Shown: positions 1-7,133 of the stretch, piece by piece | Layout: each line of letters starts with the position of its first letter | Numbering within the stretch: the first letter of the stretch is position 1 | Source of the DNA: Sphingomonas sp. SRS2 | Lineage (GTDB): Bacteria > Pseudomonadota > Alphaproteobacteria > Sphingomonadales > Sphingomonadaceae | Direction: 5' to 3' | DNA length: 64,000 nt | NCBI RefSeq assembly: GCF_000971055.1 | Contig: NZ_LARW01000040.1 | Span: forward strand, 1-64,000 | Notes under the pieces: model-generated | Told to the model about the DNA's origin: nothing | What the model saw: the letters and a program-made list of their open reading frames with translations, nothing else | Database searches by the model: none | Position numbers and translations under genes: made by a program

Positions 1-161
1 GTCGGCAGATCACGCCATGGACTGCCCGTCCGGACAATCCATAGCACTGCCTCCAAAAATAGACGGTTGTTCCTCCCGCTTCGTCCCGGGTCGGTCGGCT
101 TACCCAGACAATGCGGTTCCATCTTTGCCCACTGGGCGTCGGTCAGTACGAAGCGTTCCAT
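1..161 (-). CDS. IS5-family transposase, N-terminal part, cut by window edge
   Basis: Reading the minus strand from ATG at 161 gives an open frame of 53 codons to the window edge. It begins MERFVLTDAQWAKMEP and continues with a GRSG..NRLFLEAVLWIVRTG segment and then PWRDLP. This is the characteristic N-terminal helix-turn-helix region of IS5-type (DDE) transposases, which cut and paste the element. The rest, including the catalytic residues, lies outside the window, so intactness cannot be judged. Frame 1 only; a programmed frameshift, common in this group, cannot be assessed. The recognition is by motif memory, not by search. Confidence 0.85.
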   Translation of the reverse strand, partial: MERFVLTDAQWAKMEPHCLGKPTDPGRSGRNNRLFLEAVLWIVRTGSPWRDLP

Positions 162-219
162 CCAAAGTGTGAATCACATCTCCCCAAAAATGTGAATCCT
201 AAATCCCCACAACCCCTAG
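1..219 (-). mobile_element. End of an IS5-family insertion sequence
   Basis: The transposase start at 161 is followed (upstream of the gene) by about 55 bp without coding potential that contains two copies of GATTCACA-like sequence (plus strand tgtgaatc at 168-175 and 191-198). It runs to a CTAG at 216-219. IS5-group elements commonly target CTAG/YTAR or TNA sites, so the element end is probably close to 215-219. The exact terminal inverted repeat cannot be fixed without the other end. Confidence 0.5.
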
Positions 220-920
220 GCGACGCCTGCGTCAGCCGGCGGGCGCACGATCCGGTAGGCGGCGAAATAGGCGGAGTCGGTGATCAGCATCGTCGTGGCG
301 ATCACGACGCCGCTGATCAGCGCCACCACCGCCTGTTCGAGGCCGCCGTCCGGCGACAGCGACCGCACCGCCGAACCGATCGCCAGGATCGGCAGCAAAG
401 CGCCGAAGATGACGCCGAAAATGTGGAACCAGCGTGGCCGGATCGCCTTGAGCGATTGCGGCAATGTCAGCATATCCTCGCTCATCATTGCGACATACCA
501 GGGAAAGAGCGGCACCGAGACGAACAGCCAGAGCAATTGCGCGCCGCCAACGAAGAACATGCGTCCTCCGCCCGCCAGATCGGCGAAAATATGCCCGGCC
601 GTAGTGAACAATATTTCGTCGATCAGCTGGATCGTCATCATGAGGAGGACGCCCCACAGGACGCGCCACTCCAGCCGCCACACCCGATCACCATCGCCAT
701 CGAATCGCCACCACCGCACCGCGGCGACGAGTACTGTGAGCATCGTGAGCGTACTCAGGAGCGTGAAGCCGAGCGCAGCGTCGCGCGATGTCCATCCACG
801 AACGATCGCCGCATGACGCGCCGCCTCGACAGCGATCGGGAGCGCGACGACCAGCGGCATCGCGCGGGCGAATGCGCCCGCGCGACAATATACCGCAATG
901 ATGTTATCCCCAATGCTCAT
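216..920 (-). CDS. Multi-pass membrane protein of unknown function
   Basis: 234 aa. It is dominated by hydrophobic stretches at about residues 18-40, 50-68, 85-100, 120-142, 165-185 and 193-220, consistent with five or six membrane helices. I recognise no family. The hydrophobic pattern and codon bias favour this frame over the long opposite-strand frame in the same place. Its stop codon (TAG at 218-216) lies in the CTAG that probably marks the insertion-sequence boundary, so the natural C-terminus may have been altered by the insertion. ATG at 920 has no obvious ribosome-binding site; an internal Met at residue 21 is a possible alternative start. Confidence 0.6.
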   Translation of the reverse strand: MSIGDNIIAVYCRAGAFARAMPLVVALPIAVEAARHAAIVRGWTSRDAALGFTLLSTLTMLTVLVAAVRWWRFDGDGDRVWRLEWRVLWGVLLMMTIQLIDEILFTTAGHIFADLAGGGRMFFVGGAQLLWLFVSVPLFPWYVAMMSEDMLTLPQSLKAIRPRWFHIFGVIFGALLPILAIGSAVRSLSPDGGLEQAVVALISGVVIATTMLITDSAYFAAYRIVRPPADAGVA

Positions 921-1203
921 CGGGGCGGGAGCCTAGAGGCCCGGAAGCGGCCGGGCAATCGGTACGCCCACAGTGCCTCGAGAGTCGCCTCGACCTCTCA
1001 ATCGGTGGTTCACCAGATCCTTGTCGACTTCGGCGCCCTACCCGCTTCAATAACGGCGCGCGGCGCGGCGCAGATTTTCGCCGCCGACGATCCAACCATC
1101 CGCCCGCGCTGATGTTCATCGGCAAGCCGGCCGCGAGATCGTGATCAAAAGGCTCGAGCAGCGGATCGGACAGTTCCGCGACAGCCCTTTATAGGCGGTC
1201 ATT

Positions 1204-1488
1204 TCAATAGCCCGGGAAAATCTTCCGGATCAGTTGCCCCCGCCACGGGCGGCCATGATAGTTGAAGAAGAACCAGCCGTAGAAGGTGGTGAAGAACAGT
1301 ACCAGCGGGGCCAGCCAGTCACGGTTCGCGCGCATATGCCGATATAGCGCAAGGTCGGCGTTGCGCCGGTCACGCTCGCTACCGCCGCCATATATGCCAT
1401 AGGCGTTGTCATGGGCGCGGCAGCCAGCATTTCGATTATGCTTGGAGCCGTCCATGAAGATGCAGTAGCGACGCTGTTTGTCAGCCAT
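1204..1488 (-). CDS. Small phospholipase-A2-like protein with C-terminal membrane anchor
   Basis: 94 aa. The segment GCRAHDNAYGIYGG followed about ten residues later by RRNADLALYRHM resembles the short catalytic core of prokaryotic and parvoviral phospholipase A2 domains. In those families the pattern is C/A-x-x-HD-x-x-Y, with the His-Asp pair as catalytic centre, then a helix with AD. Residues about 58-75 (WLAPLVLFFTTFYGWFFF) form one hydrophobic, aromatic-rich helix that would anchor it in the membrane. There is no clear signal peptide and no strong Shine-Dalgarno. It diverges from the next gene with only 20 bp between start codons. Function as a lipase is inference from motif only. Confidence 0.55.
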   Translation of the reverse strand: MADKQRRYCIFMDGSKHNRNAGCRAHDNAYGIYGGGSERDRRNADLALYRHMRANRDWLAPLVLFFTTFYGWFFFNYHGRPWRGQLIRKIFPGY

Positions 1489-1508
1489 GGGGCGAGTAAG
1501 CAGCGGCG

Positions 1509-2639
1509 ATGCCGGCGTTCAAGCGCAAAATCTTCTATCTGAGCGGTTTCGACCCGAGAGGCGCGCGTTTCTACCATCAGCTCTTCGCCGAGCAGGCGGA
1601 GGCGTATAACCGCACATCGGGCAGCGCGGTGAGCGTCGGCAAGCGCCGCCGCCTTCCCCCGCATTCGACCGGCTGGACGATCGAAGACAGGACCACTGGG
1701 GTCGAGACCGACTATGCCTTTCTCGGCTGGGACGACGTGGTCCGCACGCATTGGGCGAAAAATCCGCTCGCGCTGCTGAAGCGCTCGCTGATCGCTTACT
1801 GGAATTTCACCCGGCTGCTCGACTGGCCGATCGTCAAGAGTTTCCCATTCGGAGTCAGGTTCGCATTCTATTATCCTGGAATATCTACAATATTACTCCC
1901 GATCCTGTTCGGGATCATCCTGGCCCTGCCGTTCGGGGCCCTGCTGGGTTGGCGCTGGGGATTGATCGCGGCGGCGGTGATCGGCGTGGCGGTCGCGATG
2001 TTCGTGGTGAAGAAAATACAGGGCTTCTGGCTGCTGCGCTTCATCATCTTCAACGACACGCTGGCGGGAAGCCGCCTGCCCGCTGATGTCGACGAACGCA
2101 TGGCCGAGTTCGCCGACCAGATCCGCGCCAGCTTTGACGAGCAGTGGGACGAAATATTGTTCGTCACCCACAGCAATGGATCGATCATGGCCGTGCCGAT
2201 CATGGCGCGGCTGCTCGAAGCCTGTAACGGGGCGCTGCCCGACCGGTTCAGCCTCGTTACCTTGGGATCGTGCATAGCGTTGATCGGCAACCGCAAGGAC
2301 AGCAAGCGCTTCCATGCGCTGCTGGAGACCGTGGGACAGGGCGATTTCCGCTGGCTGGACATCGGATCGATCACCGACGGCGCGTGCATCGCCGGCATCG
2401 ATCCCTGTATCAGCTGCGCCCAGCCGCGCCGCGCCCGGCTGTTCCAGACCAGCCCACGCTGGTTCAAATATTGCGATCCGGCGACCTATGAGGCGCGCCG
2501 GCGCAACAAGTACGAGACCCATTTCGATTATCTGCGGACCTTCGACCGCATCTCGCCGCTCGATTATATCGCGATCAGCGCGGGGCCACGCCCACTCGAT
2601 GCGTCGGTCGCCGCATTCAGGGCCGAAAATGATGCCTGA
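1509..2639 (+). CDS. Alpha/beta-hydrolase-like membrane protein
   Basis: 376 aa. The N-terminus (KIFYLSGFDPRGARFYHQLF) looks like the first strand and turn of an alpha/beta hydrolase. The middle carries two hydrophobic helices at about residues 117-160. ILFVTHSNGSIMAVPIMARLL at about 220-240 resembles a nucleophile elbow in lipase-like proteins, although the motif is H-S-N-G-S rather than canonical GxSxG. The C-terminal half keeps regular strand/helix alternation. It overlaps the start of the P450 gene (ATG at 2629), so the two are probably translated together. Substrate unknown; an esterase or lipase-like role on membrane lipid is a guess, supported weakly by the PLA2-like neighbour. Confidence 0.7.
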   Translation: MPAFKRKIFYLSGFDPRGARFYHQLFAEQAEAYNRTSGSAVSVGKRRRLPPHSTGWTIEDRTTGVETDYAFLGWDDVVRTHWAKNPLALLKRSLIAYWNFTRLLDWPIVKSFPFGVRFAFYYPGISTILLPILFGIILALPFGALLGWRWGLIAAAVIGVAVAMFVVKKIQGFWLLRFIIFNDTLAGSRLPADVDERMAEFADQIRASFDEQWDEILFVTHSNGSIMAVPIMARLLEACNGALPDRFSLVTLGSCIALIGNRKDSKRFHALLETVGQGDFRWLDIGSITDGACIAGIDPCISCAQPRRARLFQTSPRWFKYCDPATYEARRRNKYETHFDYLRTFDRISPLDYIAISAGPRPLDASVAAFRAENDA

Positions 2640-4020
2640 CGGCCAAGATACACAGCTTTTCACCCCGCCTTACCCGGTGCCGCACAAGAGCAAGGCTTCG
2701 CTCTTCAAGCGCTTTTTGACGGGCTGGAACAGCTGGATCCATACGCTGTTCGACAAGAGCTACACGATGCAGATGGGCGAAATCCGCCTGCCCAAGCTCG
2801 ATTTCTTCATCGCCAACGACCTTGCGGTGGTCGATCGGGTGATGGACGACCGCGAGAAGATCTTTCCCAAGCATGAGTTTCTCAACGAGCTGCTCGATCC
2901 CCTGATCGGCAACAGCGTCTTTTCGGCCAACGGCAAGGATTGGGAGGACCAGCGCGAGATGGTCAACCCGGCCTTTGCCCACACCAATCTCAAGCGCGTC
3001 TTTCCGGCAATGCAGGCGGCTGTGGACGACCTCCTCGCCCATATCGCGACCCTGGACCGATCCCGGCCGATCGAGGTCGACCCGCTGATGACCCATGTCG
3101 CAGCCGACATCATTTACCGCACCATATTCTCGGTGAAGCTCGACCAGGCCAGCGCCGACCATATCTACCATTCGTTCCACCGCTATCAGAAGAACATCCA
3201 GCCGGGGGCGATGCTCAAGCTCTACGGCCTGCCGCTGCTCGGCTACCGCAAGCGTGCAAAGCGGGCAGCGGCTGATATCCACGGCGTATTCGGGCCGATC
3301 GTGCGGGCACGATACGACGCCTGGCATGGCGGCGGCGGCGCGGCGCAGGAGGATATTCTCCAGTCGCTGCTCGAAGCCCGCCACCCCGAGACCGGTGAGA
3401 CCTTCAGCTATGACAAGATCATGGAGCAGGTCTCGACGATCTTCCTCGCGGGGCACGAGACCGCCGCTTCGGCTATGACCTGGTCGCTCTACCTGCTGTC
3501 GGAATGCCCGCATCTTCAGGATGCGCTGGTCCGCGAGATCGACGGCGAGACTGGTGGCGCGCCGATCGCCTTCGAGCATCTCCGGGGCATGAACGGCGTG
3601 CGCAACCTGTTCCGCGAGACGCTGCGCCTATATCCGCCGGTCAGCTTCCTCGTCCGCGAAGTGACCGCGCCGATCACACTGCGCGACAAGCTTCTCCAGA
3701 AGGGGGCGATGATCGTGATCTCCCCCTGGCTGATCCAGCGCAACCGCAACAACTGGAAATGCCCGCACGCCTTTGCGCCCGAGCGTTTCGACGATCCCGA
3801 AGAGGCCGAGGCCTGCCGCCGGGCCTATATGCCGTTCGGCAAGGGACCGCGGATCTGCATCGGCGCGGGCTTTGCTCAGCAGGAGGGGATGCTGATCCTG
3901 GCGAGCATCGTGCGGGGCTTCCGGCTGCGCTATCCCGAGATCGCCCGACCTGAGCCGGTGAGCCGGCTGACGCTGCGGCCGAAGAAGGCGGTGCGACTAT
4001 GGTTCGAAACTAGGGCGTAA
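2629..4020 (+). CDS. Cytochrome P450
   Basis: 463 aa, normal length for a soluble bacterial P450. The haem-ligand loop PFGKGPRICIGAGFAQQEG matches FxxGxRxCxG, with the Cys as axial ligand. The I-helix carries AGHETAAS (oxygen activation) and the K-helix ETLRLYPP holds the ExxR motif. It would catalyse NADPH-dependent oxygenation with ferredoxin partners that are not in this window. Start: ATGATG at 2629/2632 overlaps the previous stop; an upstream extension in the same frame lies inside the hydrolase gene and is rejected. The 3' end overlaps the convergent fusion gene by 11 bp (4010-4020). Substrate not predictable. Confidence 0.95.
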   Translation: MMPDGQDTQLFTPPYPVPHKSKASLFKRFLTGWNSWIHTLFDKSYTMQMGEIRLPKLDFFIANDLAVVDRVMDDREKIFPKHEFLNELLDPLIGNSVFSANGKDWEDQREMVNPAFAHTNLKRVFPAMQAAVDDLLAHIATLDRSRPIEVDPLMTHVAADIIYRTIFSVKLDQASADHIYHSFHRYQKNIQPGAMLKLYGLPLLGYRKRAKRAAADIHGVFGPIVRARYDAWHGGGGAAQEDILQSLLEARHPETGETFSYDKIMEQVSTIFLAGHETAASAMTWSLYLLSECPHLQDALVREIDGETGGAPIAFEHLRGMNGVRNLFRETLRLYPPVSFLVREVTAPITLRDKLLQKGAMIVISPWLIQRNRNNWKCPHAFAPERFDDPEEAEACRRAYMPFGKGPRICIGAGFAQQEGMLILASIVRGFRLRYPEIARPEPVSRLTLRPKKAVRLWFETRA

Positions 4021-5395
4021 GCAGCAGATCGCCCTTTTCGAGCACGAGGATCGAATTGGGTGACCAGCCCCGCCAGTTGATCCGGGGAATATTAAGCCCG
4101 ATCAGCGTCGCCTCGTCGAAATCACGCGTCAGGTCATAAGCATCCGGCAGCTTGAACAGCATGCCCAGCGTGCGCTGGATATCGTTTCCACCAAAAGTAC
4201 GGACATGATCGTCCTGCCCGAAACGCGCGGTCGCATCCTCGGGGGTGATTGGCCCAAGATCCTCGGCATAATGACCGTCGCGGATGATCGGTACGCAACA
4301 GACCTGCTTGCCGTGCGGCTTCAACGATCTATGAAGATGGTAGAGTATCGCTGTGATATTACAGGGTATATGCTCCATAACATGCGAATGAATGATCAGG
4401 TCATAATAGCCTGAGGGCAGCCTCGCCGCATCCTCGACCAGATCGATCTTCCGGATGTCAGGGACATAATCGTAGAGTTCGGGATCGTAATCGACCGGCT
4501 CATATCCCTCGCCATAAAGGGCGCTCAGCCGCTCGGCAAAGGCCCGCTCCGGAGCGAGATGAAGCACGCGCAGGCCCGGACGCAACAGGCCATGCGTCTC
4601 GAGCATAAGCCAGATCAGCCGCGCCCGCTCGTTGGAATCGCAGCCGGCGCACTGGACATGACCGCGCTTCTGCCGCGCAACGAAGCTGGTCGATCCGCAG
4701 ATATTGCAGCGAAGCCAGCTTTCCGCCTGCCCCAGCCGTTCAAGCGTCGGAATGAGATCGTTGAAATGATCGATCAGCGCGGTCGCGTCGAGCTGCTCGA
4801 CCGGGCGATCGGAGAAGCCGAAACTCACCGCGATGGTAGGGATATTGGCGTTGCGGCCGGTGTCCGTATCGGTGATCGAATCGCCGACGTAAGCTGCCCT
4901 GCCTCCGCCGCAGCGCGCGATCGCCTCGAACAGGGGGGCGGGATCGGGCTTGCGCACCGGCAGGGTGTCGCCGCCGATCAGAGCGTCAAAGCGATCGGCC
5001 CAGCCGAGTTCTTCGATACAGCGCCGCGCCAGTCCCTCGGCCTTGTTGGTGCAGACCGCGAGCTTAACGCCGCGCGCGGCAAGCTGATCGAGCGCCGCAT
5101 TCAGGCCCGGAAAGATCGTCGTACCGTCGGCGATATGCGCAAGATAATAGTCGATGAAGATCGGGAAGCCTTGTTCGACCAGGCCCTCGGTCATCTCCCC
5201 GGTCGCGGCCAGCCCCTTCTGAAGCAGCGCGCGGGCGCCATGGCCGACCATGTGGCGGACATCTTCGGCCGGCACCGGCGGCCGTCCCAGTGCTCCCAAC
5301 GCGTGGTTGAGCGCGGCGGTAAGATCGGGAGCGGTGTCGGCGAGCGTGCCGTCGAGATCGAAGGCGACCACGTCGAAGGGGAAATCGGCTGTCAT
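4010..5395 (-). CDS. Phosphoglycolate-phosphatase-like HAD domain fused to zinc-ribbon methyltransferase
   Basis: 461 aa in one uninterrupted frame. Residues 1-220 form a HAD phosphatase of the Gph type: FDLDGT at 12-17 (nucleophile Asp13), CTNK at 115-118, KPD at 149-151 and GDS at 171-173. Residues 228-255 hold a Cys4 zinc ribbon (C230, C233, C249, C252). From about 270 there is a Rossmann-type SAM-methyltransferase domain with VLHLAPE as motif I and a VMEHI segment. Gph alone is normally about 220-230 aa, so the second half is an addition. The start is ATG 5395, where the HAD fold begins. A stretch at about 4310-4420 inside the methyltransferase part is visibly poorer in GC. The methyltransferase substrate is unknown. 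Confidence 0.85.
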   Translation of the reverse strand: MTADFPFDVVAFDLDGTLADTAPDLTAALNHALGALGRPPVPAEDVRHMVGHGARALLQKGLAATGEMTEGLVEQGFPIFIDYYLAHIADGTTIFPGLNAALDQLAARGVKLAVCTNKAEGLARRCIEELGWADRFDALIGGDTLPVRKPDPAPLFEAIARCGGGRAAYVGDSITDTDTGRNANIPTIAVSFGFSDRPVEQLDATALIDHFNDLIPTLERLGQAESWLRCNICGSTSFVARQKRGHVQCAGCDSNERARLIWLMLETHGLLRPGLRVLHLAPERAFAERLSALYGEGYEPVDYDPELYDYVPDIRKIDLVEDAARLPSGYYDLIIHSHVMEHIPCNITAILYHLHRSLKPHGKQVCCVPIIRDGHYAEDLGPITPEDATARFGQDDHVRTFGGNDIQRTLGMLFKLPDAYDLTRDFDEATLIGLNIPRINWRGWSPNSILVLEKGDLLLTP

Positions 5396-5455
5396 GGCCG
5401 ACCCTTCACCCGGCCCATATGGAAAAGGCAAGCGCTTCGTGGCAGATGATGTCGC

Positions 5456-6814
5456 ATGACGAGCCGCTCCTTCGCCGCGCTCATCCTTGCCGCCGGCAAG
5501 GGGACGCGCATGAAATCCGACCTCCACAAGGTGCTCCACCCGATCGCCGGGCGGCCGATGCTCGGCCATTTGATCTCGGCGATCGACGAACTCGGCGCCG
5601 CACGCAAGCTGGTCGTGACCGGCGCAGGGCGCGAGCAGGTCGAGGCGTTCGTCGCGCCGTTCGGCGTCGATGTCGCGACACAGGATCCGCAACTGGGCAC
5701 CGCCCATGCCGTCCAGCAGGGCGAGGCCGCGCTCAAGGATTTCGACGGCGATATCCTGATCCTCTACGGGGACGTACCACTGGTTCCTACCGCCACGATG
5801 CGCCGCATGCTCGACCGGTTGAACGGCGACAATGCCCCCGTCGCGGTGGTGCTGGGCTTCCGCCCTGCCGATCCGCTCGCCTATGGCCGCATTCTCGCAC
5901 GCGGCGACGGCACGATCGACGATATGATCGAATATAAGGATGCGACCACCGAGCAGCGCGCGATCGACTTATGCAATTCGGGTCTGATGGCGGTGCGCGG
6001 CGGGGACTTGTGGCGACTGCTCGCACAGGTCGGCAACGACAATGTCGCGGGCGAATATTATCTGCCAGATATCGTGCGCATCGCCCGCACCGGCGGCCAA
6101 AGGTCGGTCGTGATCGAAGCCGAAGCGTGGGAAGTGGCCGGCATCAACAGCCGCGCTGAATTGGCAGCCGTCGAAGCCGAATGGCAGCAGCGCCGCCGCC
6201 TGGCCGCGATGGCCGATGGCGCCACGCTGATCGCACCGGAAACGGTCTGGTTCTCGCACGACACGGTGATCGGCCGCGACGTGATGATCGAGCCCAATGT
6301 CTTCTTCGGCCCGAAGGTGGTGATCGGGGACGGCGTGACGCTCCACGCCTTCAGCCACATAGAGGGCGCGACCGTGCGCAGCGGCGCGGAAATCGGTCCC
6401 TATGCGCGGCTGCGGCCCGGCGCGGATATCGGCGAGAGCGCGAAGATCGGCAATTTCGTAGAAGTGAAGAATAGCCGCTTCGGCAAAGGCGCCAAGGCCA
6501 ACCACCTGTCCTATATCGGCGATGCGGATATCGGCGCGAAGGCGAATATCGGCGCAGGCACGATCACCTGCAATTATGACGGCTTCCTGAAGTATCGCAC
6601 GGTCATCGGCGAAGGCGCGTTCATCGGATCGAACAGCGCGCTGGTAGCCCCAGTCACGATCGGCGACGGAGCGATCGTCGGTGCAGGCTCGGTCATCACC
6701 CGTGATGTCGAGGCCGACGCTATGGCGGTCGCGCGGGGCAAGCAGGAGATGCGCGCCGGCTGGGCCGCCCGTTTCCGCGAGGCGATGAAGATCAAGAAAT
6801 CTCAGAAAAAATAA
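5456..6814 (+). CDS. glmU: Bifunctional GlcNAc-1-P uridyltransferase / glucosamine-1-P acetyltransferase
   Basis: 452 aa, full length for GlmU. The N-terminal pyrophosphorylase shows LAAGKGTRMKSDLHKVLHPI (nucleotide-binding signature) and LYGDVPL. The C-terminal half is a left-handed beta-helix of hexapeptide repeats ending in the acetyltransferase active site (KNSRFGKGAKANHLSYIGD, then NIGAGTITCNYDG). It makes UDP-GlcNAc from glucosamine-1-phosphate in two steps in the cytoplasm, feeding peptidoglycan and lipid A. Divergent from the phosphatase fusion (60 bp between starts) and followed by glmS, which makes the upstream substrate. Confidence 0.98.
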   Translation: MTSRSFAALILAAGKGTRMKSDLHKVLHPIAGRPMLGHLISAIDELGAARKLVVTGAGREQVEAFVAPFGVDVATQDPQLGTAHAVQQGEAALKDFDGDILILYGDVPLVPTATMRRMLDRLNGDNAPVAVVLGFRPADPLAYGRILARGDGTIDDMIEYKDATTEQRAIDLCNSGLMAVRGGDLWRLLAQVGNDNVAGEYYLPDIVRIARTGGQRSVVIEAEAWEVAGINSRAELAAVEAEWQQRRRLAAMADGATLIAPETVWFSHDTVIGRDVMIEPNVFFGPKVVIGDGVTLHAFSHIEGATVRSGAEIGPYARLRPGADIGESAKIGNFVEVKNSRFGKGAKANHLSYIGDADIGAKANIGAGTITCNYDGFLKYRTVIGEGAFIGSNSALVAPVTIGDGAIVGAGSVITRDVEADAMAVARGKQEMRAGWAARFREAMKIKKSQKK

Positions 6815-7133
6815 TCGGGTTAACGGCTTTCGACCCTCTTCGCGAAAGGACGGCGCAATACTTCGCGTTACACTGCGGCCGTCGAGGCGATATCGAGACG
6901 CGAAGATGCAATCGGCGCGACCGGCAAGGCCTTCCTCGCCGCGGCGCTGAACTTTCGCCGCGGCTTTATAGGAAGGCTGCGCGCGCACATCCGGAGGAGA
7001 ATGTGCTGCTCCATCCGCCGGCGCTTCGGAAGGGCTTATCCGGCTGCGCGCGGCGGCGTGACGGGGCGGATTGCCAGCCTCCGCTAATAGTGCTTTGAGC
7101 AGGCTTGGGTGTGGTCTAGCGGGGCGTTGGTCG
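6815..7133. other. Intergenic region glmU-glmS
   Basis: 319 bp without a supported gene. It contains a 9-bp perfect hairpin followed by TTTATA (listed separately). I see no recognisable riboswitch or glmS-ribozyme-like structure, and no convincing promoter by eye. Confidence 0.4.
6938..6964 (+). terminator. Hairpin with short T-run downstream of glmU
   Basis: GCCGCGGCG (6938-6946) and CGCCGCGGC (6956-6964) are perfect inverted repeats with a 9-nt loop, followed directly by TTTATA. It lies 124 bp after the glmU stop, so it could end the glmU transcript or attenuate read-through to glmS. The T-run is short. Confidence 0.4.

Noticed and set aside
111-1112. 333-codon plus-strand open frame
   Set aside because: It has Arg/His/Asp-rich composition without hydrophobic structure and covers the opposite strand of a clear membrane protein; a high-GC shadow frame.
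2314-2628. N-terminal extension of the cytochrome P450
   Set aside because: It lies within the hydrolase-like gene and shows no P450 features; ATG at 2629 fits the family length.
4559-5449. 296-codon plus-strand frame opposite the phosphatase domain
   Set aside because: The minus strand has clear HAD motifs; this frame has none and is a mirror of them.
7100-7133. tRNA-like string before glmS (GGTCTAGCGGGGCG)
   Set aside because: No acceptor stem, anticodon arm or T-loop could be assembled around it.
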